Source of the DNA: Korobacter sp036501185
GTDB lineage: Bacteria; Acidobacteriota; Terriglobia; Terriglobales; Acidobacteriaceae
DNA length: 64,000 bases
Direction: 5' to 3'
NCBI GenBank assembly: GCA_036501185.1
Contig: DASYAU010000164.1
Span: 92,859-156,858, forward strand
A program made the position numbers and the translations under genes. The notes beneath the pieces were generated by a model, which saw only the letters and a list, made by a program, of their open reading frames with translations, was not told the DNA's origin and did no database searches. Below, one piece after another: positions 59,143-64,000 of this stretch; the stretch's first letter is position 1; every line of letters starts with the position of its first letter.

Positions 59143-61188
59143 TTACATAATCGCCGTAGGCGGCGCGGGTTCATCCGGACTTCCCGCATTCGCCAGCGGC
59201 ACGCGGATCATCACCGAAATCAGCACAACCGCCGCAACAATCGCTCCAATCCAGTGCGGATGCGTGAACACTTGCGGTGTATTCCCGCGCCACACGCCTG
59301 CCACAACCAGGCCGCACAGCGCTTCTCCGGCAATCAGGCCCGAGGCCGTCAGCACGCCGGCGTTATCCACGCGTGCCTTCTGTGCATCGTTCAGCCCGCG
59401 GCGGTCGCGGAAGCGGTCGGTGGCCCAGCGAATCAATCCGCCCACGAAGATCGCGAACGTCGTGCCCACCGGCAAGTACATGCCCACCGAGAACAGCATC
59501 GGACTCTTCACCTCGATCATGATCAGGGCAAAGCCCATCAAAATCCCGACCACCACCAGCGGCCACGCCATGTTTCCGCCAACGATGCCTTGCGACAGCA
59601 TCGCCATCAATCCGGCCTGCGGGGCTGGCAACTGCGCGCTGCCGAAGTGATACGCACGGTCCAGAATGGCCAGCGGGAAGAACAGCACCAGCGATGCGAC
59701 GACCACGCCCAGCATGTCGCCCATCTGCATCTTGGCAGGCGTGCCACCAAGAATGTGGCCGACCTTCAAGTCCTGCAGCATTTCTCCCGCTACCGCCGAC
59801 GAAACGCACACCACCGCCGCCACACCCAGCACCGCCGCCACGCCGCCCACGCCGGAAACGCCGAGCGCCACCATCAACAGCGCCGCGACAACCAAGGTGC
59901 AAAGCGTCAATCCGGAAACTGGGTTATTCGACGACCCGATCATGCCCACCAGGTTTCCCGAAACCGCCGCGAAGAAGAACCCGAGGATGATCATCACGCC
60001 CGCGGCGACCAACGCCCCGGAGATGATCTTCGAACTCGTCAAATTCCCCGCGCCACTGATGAAGTAGTAGTAAAGCCCGATCATCGCCACGAAGACGACC
60101 GCTGCGCCTGCGAACACCACTTTCGCGTTCAGGTCGCGCTCGGTGCGGTTCGTCGCCTCATGCGCCGCCGCTGACTTCTTCAAGTCTGAAACCGCGCGGC
60201 TCATGCCGGCGCCCAACTGCTTGCGCATCTTAAATAGCGTGTACGACGCGCCCACCAGCATGCCGCCCACCGCAATCGGGCGCACGATCGAGAAATAAAT
60301 CGAGTTCGCCAGCAGCATCCACGAAATCGGATGGTCCGGCGGAGCGGCCGCCTGCATGTACGGTCCAATCAGAAAAGTTAGGAGTGGAACCAGCAAGCCC
60401 CACGCCAACACGCCGCCCGCAAAATTCAATGCCGCCAGCCGCGGCCCAATAATGTAGCCCACACCGAGGTACGCCGGGCTGATATCCGGTAGCGCAAAGC
60501 TCGTCGCGCCCCCCGTCACCGTGGTCGCGACATTGGGATTGGTCGACGTCCGCAGCAGCAGCTTCTTGCCCATCGCGCCGATGTTGATGTTGTTAAACGC
60601 GTTCTGGTAAGAGAACACGTTCAACTGTCCCAGCAAATTCACCAGCGCGCCAAAGCCCATGTTCGCGAACAGGATCTTCGCCGCCTTGCTCCCCTGCTGC
60701 CCGGCTTTGTGGATCTCCGAAGCCGCCACCGACTCCGGGAAGGGAAGTTCGGGATCCTCTACCATCACCCGGCGCAAGAGCGTCACGAACAAAATCCCCA
60801 GCGTGCCGCCGATAATCATCAGCACCACGCAGTTCCAGTACTTGTCCTTCGTCAGTCCCGGCCACAGACCGGCCAGCACGAACGCTGGAATCGTAAAGAT
60901 TGCCCCCGCCGCCACCGATTCGCCAATCGACCCGATGGTTCGCGCAATGTTCTCTTCCAGCAGCGAGCCCTTCATCAGTCGCAGCAGCGACATACCAATC
61001 ACCGCCGCCGGATACGTCGCGGCGATCGTCATGCCCGCCTTCAGGCCAAGGTACGCATTGGCTGCGCCCAGGATGGCGGTCAGCACCAACCCGATCAGCA
61101 CCGCACGGAAGGTGAACTCCCGCATTTCCATGTTTTCCGGAACGTACGGCTTGTGACGCGGTGGGGCGACGACGCTTTGATTTGCCAT
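59143..61188 (-). CDS. OPT-family oligopeptide/metal-chelate transporter
   Basis: The product has 681 residues with about 15 membrane helices. The N-terminus has EFTFRAVLIGLVLTAILGAANAYLGLKAGM when joined; ILGAANAYLGLKAGMTIAAT is the conserved first helix of the family. EENIARTIGSIGESVAAGAIF and LPFPESVAASEIHKAG are further signatures. A cytoplasmic loop of about 40 residues (RKQLGAGMSRAVSDLKKSAA) divides the protein. OPT transporters take up oligopeptides or peptide-metal complexes with protons; bacterial substrates are mostly undefined. It is a single-gene unit with its own terminator. Confidence 0.93.
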   Translation of the reverse strand: MANQSVVAPPRHKPYVPENMEMREFTFRAVLIGLVLTAILGAANAYLGLKAGMTIAATYPAAVIGMSLLRLMKGSLLEENIARTIGSIGESVAAGAIFTIPAFVLAGLWPGLTKDKYWNCVVLMIIGGTLGILFVTLLRRVMVEDPELPFPESVAASEIHKAGQQGSKAAKILFANMGFGALVNLLGQLNVFSYQNAFNNINIGAMGKKLLLRTSTNPNVATTVTGGATSFALPDISPAYLGVGYIIGPRLAALNFAGGVLAWGLLVPLLTFLIGPYMQAAAPPDHPISWMLLANSIYFSIVRPIAVGGMLVGASYTLFKMRKQLGAGMSRAVSDLKKSAAAHEATNRTERDLNAKVVFAGAAVVFVAMIGLYYYFISGAGNLTSSKIISGALVAAGVMIILGFFFAAVSGNLVGMIGSSNNPVSGLTLCTLVVAALLMVALGVSGVGGVAAVLGVAAVVCVSSAVAGEMLQDLKVGHILGGTPAKMQMGDMLGVVVASLVLFFPLAILDRAYHFGSAQLPAPQAGLMAMLSQGIVGGNMAWPLVVVGILMGFALIMIEVKSPMLFSVGMYLPVGTTFAIFVGGLIRWATDRFRDRRGLNDAQKARVDNAGVLTASGLIAGEALCGLVVAGVWRGNTPQVFTHPHWIGAIVAAVVLISVMIRVPLANAGSPDEPAPPTAIM

Positions 61189-61380
61189 AAACGAATCAAT
61201 CCTGACTGCGTGATTTATTGCTTCTTGATGAAACGCCGCAAAGTATCATGCGGCTGCAACATGATACAAGGACGCGCGAACTTCTCGACCGTTATTGCGT
61301 CACCTCCTATCCGCCGTCCTCCGTCTCCTGACTGAATCGGTACATGGCCGTGAAATCCCCTTGAAGCCCTCTTTCCACAA

Positions 61381-61409
61381 TTGCACCCGTTTCAGGAACC
61401 CTCTATACT
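61381..61409 (+). promoter_or_regulatory. Strong sigma70-type promoter before comF
   Basis: TTGCAC (61381-61386) and TATACT (61404-61409) have exactly 17 bp between them. The start of transcription would be near 61416, giving a short leader with AGGAGG at 61452-61457. Confidence 0.7.
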
Positions 61410-61453
61410 GTGTCTAACCGACGCCGGGATACAGTCCCTGGAGGCCTCGGTAG

Positions 61454-62341
61454 GAGGAAGTCTTCAGCAGTAGTGGAGACCTAGCCCGCACAAGCAGTAC
61501 TCGCGACCGCCAGCGCACCACTCCGGCTGTCCTTCGTTTTGTCGCCCGCAGCCTCTTTTCCGCGCTTTTCCCTGCCGATTGCCGTCTTTGCAACGCCCCT
61601 CTGGCCAACATTTCCATCCTGCCCGTCTGTGAAGATTGCCTGGACTCCGTCCAGCCCCTCGCCGGCCCGCTATGCGCCTGGTGTGGCGATAAACTCGTCC
61701 CTCGAGCGGATGAAGGTCAGATTTGTATTCATTGTGAGGAAGAAGCCCCTCGCTTCGAACACGCGGTCGCTTACGGCGAGTACGAAAACGTCCTTCGCGG
61801 CCTGATTCACCTCCTGAAGTACTCCGGAGTTCGACCCGCCGCCCGTCCCCTCGGACGTCAACTCGCCGCGGCCCTCCGACCCATGCTTTCGGAGTTTCCA
61901 GGAGACTGGCTCATCGTTCCCGTGCCGCTGCATCCGGCGCGCCGCCGTTCGCGCGGCTACAACCAGGCCGAGCTCATTGCCAAGTTCGCGCTTCGCGAAC
62001 TCCGCGATCCGCGGCTCATGCTGGCGCCCAAGGTTTTAGTTCGCACCCGCTTCACCGAATCGCAAACCGGGTTCACCCGCGAACAGCGCCGCCACAATCT
62101 GCACGGCGCCTTCGCCGTGCCCGATCGCGCGCATCTCCGCGGCCGTCGCGTGTTGCTGGTGGATGACGTTCTCACCACCGGAGCCACTGCCGACGAATGT
62201 TCCCGCATCTTATTGCGTGCCGGTGCCGAACAAGTTCTCGTAGCAACCGTGGCGCGCGCCGTCTCGCTCGACGGTGTCGCCGCCGCAACTAAAACCTGCT
62301 CGGCTCAGGAGCTGTCTTCACGAGAGACGGTCTCTGTTTAG
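61454..62341 (+). CDS. comF: ComF-family protein (zinc ribbon plus phosphoribosyltransferase fold); start unclear
   Basis: The frame is open from the codon after the stop at 61451, and the coordinates give that maximum extent of 295 codons. The conserved protein starts near LFSALFPADCRLCNAPL, then has the zinc cysteines VCEDC, CAWCGD and CIHCEE. The phosphoribosyltransferase part follows, with VPVPLHPARRRSRGYNQAEL and the PRPP loop VLLVDDVLTTGATADEC. ComF proteins are linked to DNA uptake and replication-restart functions. No ATG, GTG or TTG occurs in frame before 61883, which would remove the whole zinc part. A strong promoter and perfect AGGAGG lie upstream, so translation may start at a rare codon, or a base is missing in the 5' part. 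Confidence 0.85.
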   Translation, partial: EEVFSSSGDLARTSSTRDRQRTTPAVLRFVARSLFSALFPADCRLCNAPLANISILPVCEDCLDSVQPLAGPLCAWCGDKLVPRADEGQICIHCEEEAPRFEHAVAYGEYENVLRGLIHLLKYSGVRPAARPLGRQLAAALRPMLSEFPGDWLIVPVPLHPARRRSRGYNQAELIAKFALRELRDPRLMLAPKVLVRTRFTESQTGFTREQRRHNLHGAFAVPDRAHLRGRRVLLVDDVLTTGATADECSRILLRAGAEQVLVATVARAVSLDGVAAATKTCSAQELSSRETVSV

Positions 62342-62348
62342 GGGAATC

Positions 62349-62948
62349 ATGGCTCAGAGTTTGCACATCACGGGAGGAAGATACGGCAAGTCACTGGTGC
62401 AGTACGCCGCGCCGGTGATGCCCATCGAACGCACGCCGCTGCATCAGCCAGTGCTGGTGCTCAACGCGTCGTACGAGCCCATCAACATTTGTGCGGCCCG
62501 AAGGGCGATCATCCTCGTCCTCAAGGGCGTAGCCATGGCCGAGGAAACCAACGGCCACACTTTCCATTCCACGCGGACGGCCCTGCGCGTCCCCAGCGTC
62601 ATCCGCCTGCTCGAATATCGCCGCATTCCGCACCAGACCCGTGCCCTGTCGCGGAAGAACATCCTCCTCCGCGACCGCAATACCTGCCAGTACTGCGGCG
62701 TCATCCTCGCCTCGAGTGATCTAACCCTCGACCACGTTCTCCCGCGCTCCCGCGGAGGCCTCAGCACTTGGGAAAACCTCGTCGCCTGCTGCCACGGCTG
62801 CAATCACGACAAGGGCAACCGCCTCCCCACTGAAGCGGGCATGAAGCTGATGCGCGAACCGCGCCCCTTCAACCTCCACACCAGCCGCCACATCATGCGC
62901 ATGATGGGCCGCTCCGACGATAAGTGGAGAAAGTACCTGTTCTACTAG
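62349..62948 (+). CDS. HNH endonuclease-domain protein
   Basis: The product has 199 residues from the ATG at 62349, just 7 bp after comF, so the two are probably co-transcribed. The N-terminal part reads PVLVLNASYEPINICAARRA and GHTFHSTRTALRVPSVIRL, a module that goes with this HNH family. The HNH domain has Cys113 and Cys116 (CQYCG), the DHVLPRSRGG motif, NLVACCHGCN and KGNRLP. Zinc-binding cysteines and catalytic His are all present, so nuclease activity is expected. These stand-alone HNH proteins are widespread; the biological role is not settled. A terminator follows. Confidence 0.9.
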   Translation: MAQSLHITGGRYGKSLVQYAAPVMPIERTPLHQPVLVLNASYEPINICAARRAIILVLKGVAMAEETNGHTFHSTRTALRVPSVIRLLEYRRIPHQTRALSRKNILLRDRNTCQYCGVILASSDLTLDHVLPRSRGGLSTWENLVACCHGCNHDKGNRLPTEAGMKLMREPRPFNLHTSRHIMRMMGRSDDKWRKYLFY

Positions 62949-62973
62949 CTGCGCAATTGCAAGATACGACGGG

Positions 62974-63000
62974 GCGGCCATTTTGGCCGCCTTTGTTTGT
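62974..63000 (+). terminator. Rho-independent terminator after the HNH gene
   Basis: Stem GGCGGCC (62974-62980) / GGCCGCC (62986-62992) with loop ATTTT is followed by TTTGTTTG. Confidence 0.88.
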
Positions 63001-63318
63001 GCGAGGAGACTTTGCGGAGAAACAGTGTTCAGGTCTCTCCTCCTGAGGGAATCAACTCCCTGAAACCTCCGCCGCTCCGCGTTTCCGTGGTAGGTGTCGC
63101 TTTCCCATCGTGAGTAGCCCCATTCCCAACCACTCCCCCCGATGGCCCTCGCGTAACTTTTACCTATCAAGAATTCAACAACTTACAGCCAATTCTCTGG
63201 AATCCGAACTGCTCCATGAATTCAGCAGCCGGAGTGTCTTCGTTTGCTGCATCTAACCCGGTAGATTGCTGTTTTCTGGCCGGAAATAATCCCGCTGTAC
63301 TGTCCCAAGGGAGTTGGA
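63001..63318. other. Intergenic region before the phosphotransferase gene
   Basis: No gene is supported here. It contains a degenerate copy of the CTCCGCG...CCGTGGT repeat (about 63066-63096) and AT-richer sequence from 63160 on that probably holds the next promoter, though no clean -35/-10 pair stands out. Confidence 0.5.
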
Positions 63319-64000
63319 ATGGCTGAGAGCGTCATGGACCAAATCGTCGCGAACCTGCGCGAGAACGCGGTCCGTTATTTCCCGTCTCGTCCCGAACCGC
63401 GCAACGTTCGCGTGGTCGGGCACACCCCCAAAAGCGATCATTACATTTACGACGTCGTTATCGATTTTTCCGACGGCAGCGAACGTGTGGCCGCCAAGAT
63501 CTATCGCGCCGGGAAAAATCCCGCGCAAGCCCGCGATGCCGCTGTCCGCGAACTAGGGAATCTCCGTTACGCGCACGAAATTTCCGAGAAGAAGGATCTC
63601 ATTGGCGTCCCGCGTCCCCTGGGCGATTTCAGCCAGTCGGGCGCCGTCGTGGCTGAAAAGCTCAGCGGCCTCCCGCTGCAATCCATCGTGATGAAGGCCG
63701 CCCTGCTTCCCGGATACGCCGACCACGGTCTGCTCACCGTCGCCGCCCGCTTTGCCGGCGATTGGCTCAACCGCTTCCACCACGCCACCAACGGCAGCTC
63801 TATGCCCTTCGACGGCGCTGCCATGCAGAAAGATCTCGAGAAACTCTGCTCCAACTGCAAAGGCGAAGGTCTCGACGATCAATCCATCGATATCATTCTC
63901 ACCGGCACCCGCTCCATCTTGTCAAAGGCAAGAAAGACGCTGCCCGCCTCCGCCGTCCTGAACGACTTCACGCCACTCAACGTGCTCGTCAGCGAACAGG
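63319..64000 (+). CDS. Phosphotransferase (APH/choline-kinase-like fold), C-terminus beyond window
   Basis: The first 227 codons are visible, from the ATG at 63319 (GGGAG lies 6 nt upstream). The N-lobe has VAAKIYR, with the probable ATP-binding Lys. VVAEKLSGLPLQSIV is the hinge region, and LNRFHHAT precedes the catalytic part. Near the edge, VLNDFTPLNVLV matches the HGDFxPxN catalytic loop of APH-type kinases, with Asn in place of His. Such kinases phosphorylate small alcohols, sugars or antibiotics and often occur in polysaccharide gene clusters; the substrate is unknown. A four-Cys-free middle with CSNCKGEG is seen only once, so no zinc site is inferred. Confidence 0.8.
   Translation, partial: MAESVMDQIVANLRENAVRYFPSRPEPRNVRVVGHTPKSDHYIYDVVIDFSDGSERVAAKIYRAGKNPAQARDAAVRELGNLRYAHEISEKKDLIGVPRPLGDFSQSGAVVAEKLSGLPLQSIVMKAALLPGYADHGLLTVAARFAGDWLNRFHHATNGSSMPFDGAAMQKDLEKLCSNCKGEGLDDQSIDIILTGTRSILSKARKTLPASAVLNDFTPLNVLVSEQ

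Overview
The window looks like a chromosomal segment of an acidobacterium, most likely a Koribacter-like member of the Terriglobia. This is an inference from gene style; no rRNA is present. The clues are Ser/Thr kinases and winged-helix regulators fused to TolB/PD40 propellers, a carboxypeptidase-regulatory-domain TonB-type receptor, a DUF3365 heme sensor, DUF2339 and DUF6677 membrane proteins, and GC-rich DNA dotted with palindromic intergenic repeats. I see no phage, insertion sequence, integrase or CRISPR array. Housekeeping genes dominate.

Layout. 1-9.2 kb: a partial GMC oxidoreductase (-), a kinase-propeller protein (+), then an M48 peptidase/DUF2339 pair (-). 9.26 kb: elongator tRNA-Met. 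9.4-14.2 kb: a DUF3365-HAMP heme sensor, a minus-strand pair of winged-helix/propeller regulator and Ser/Thr kinase, and a Sel1-repeat secreted protein. 14.4-21.8 kb: an S41 protease homologue lacking its catalytic dyad, a spermidine-synthase-like membrane fusion, a TPR protein, and a class A PBP coupled to a separate PASTA protein. 21.8-25.6 kb: a large TonB-type receptor and a DUF1569 protein. 25.7-31.2 kb: rsmB and fmt (convergent), a SurA-like PPIase, a candidate structured noncoding RNA of about 535 nt with two terminators, and dnaB. 31.5-38.8 kb: a membrane protein with an imine-reductase-like enzyme, a beta-carbonic anhydrase, a frameshifted membrane gene, alr, an MFS exporter and an alpha/beta hydrolase. 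38.8-43 kb: a repeat-rich secreted protein and an exported protein of unknown role. 43.1-50.5 kb: the rimP-nusA-infB-ylxP-rbfA-nrnA operon with promoter and leader terminator. 50.6-53.6 kb: a small membrane protein, an ArnT-like glycosyltransferase and a GNAT protein. 53.7-61.2 kb: minus-strand genes (DUF6677, M24 peptidase, AlkD-like, SSS symporter, DUF167, YggS, OPT transporter). 61.4-64 kb: comF, an HNH protein and a partial phosphotransferase.

How genes work together. The clearest units are the transcription/translation operon, the PBP-PASTA pair for peptidoglycan synthesis, the DUF2339-M48 pair joined by an ATGA overlap, and the regulator-kinase pair. The most unusual item is the hairpin-chain RNA candidate between the PPIase gene and dnaB. 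Next are the S41 homologue with both catalytic residues replaced, a comF frame without a usual start codon, and dispersed TTCA-loop palindromes. Start codons were moved from the longest open frame where a Shine-Dalgarno motif, signal peptide or family N-terminus favoured an internal start.
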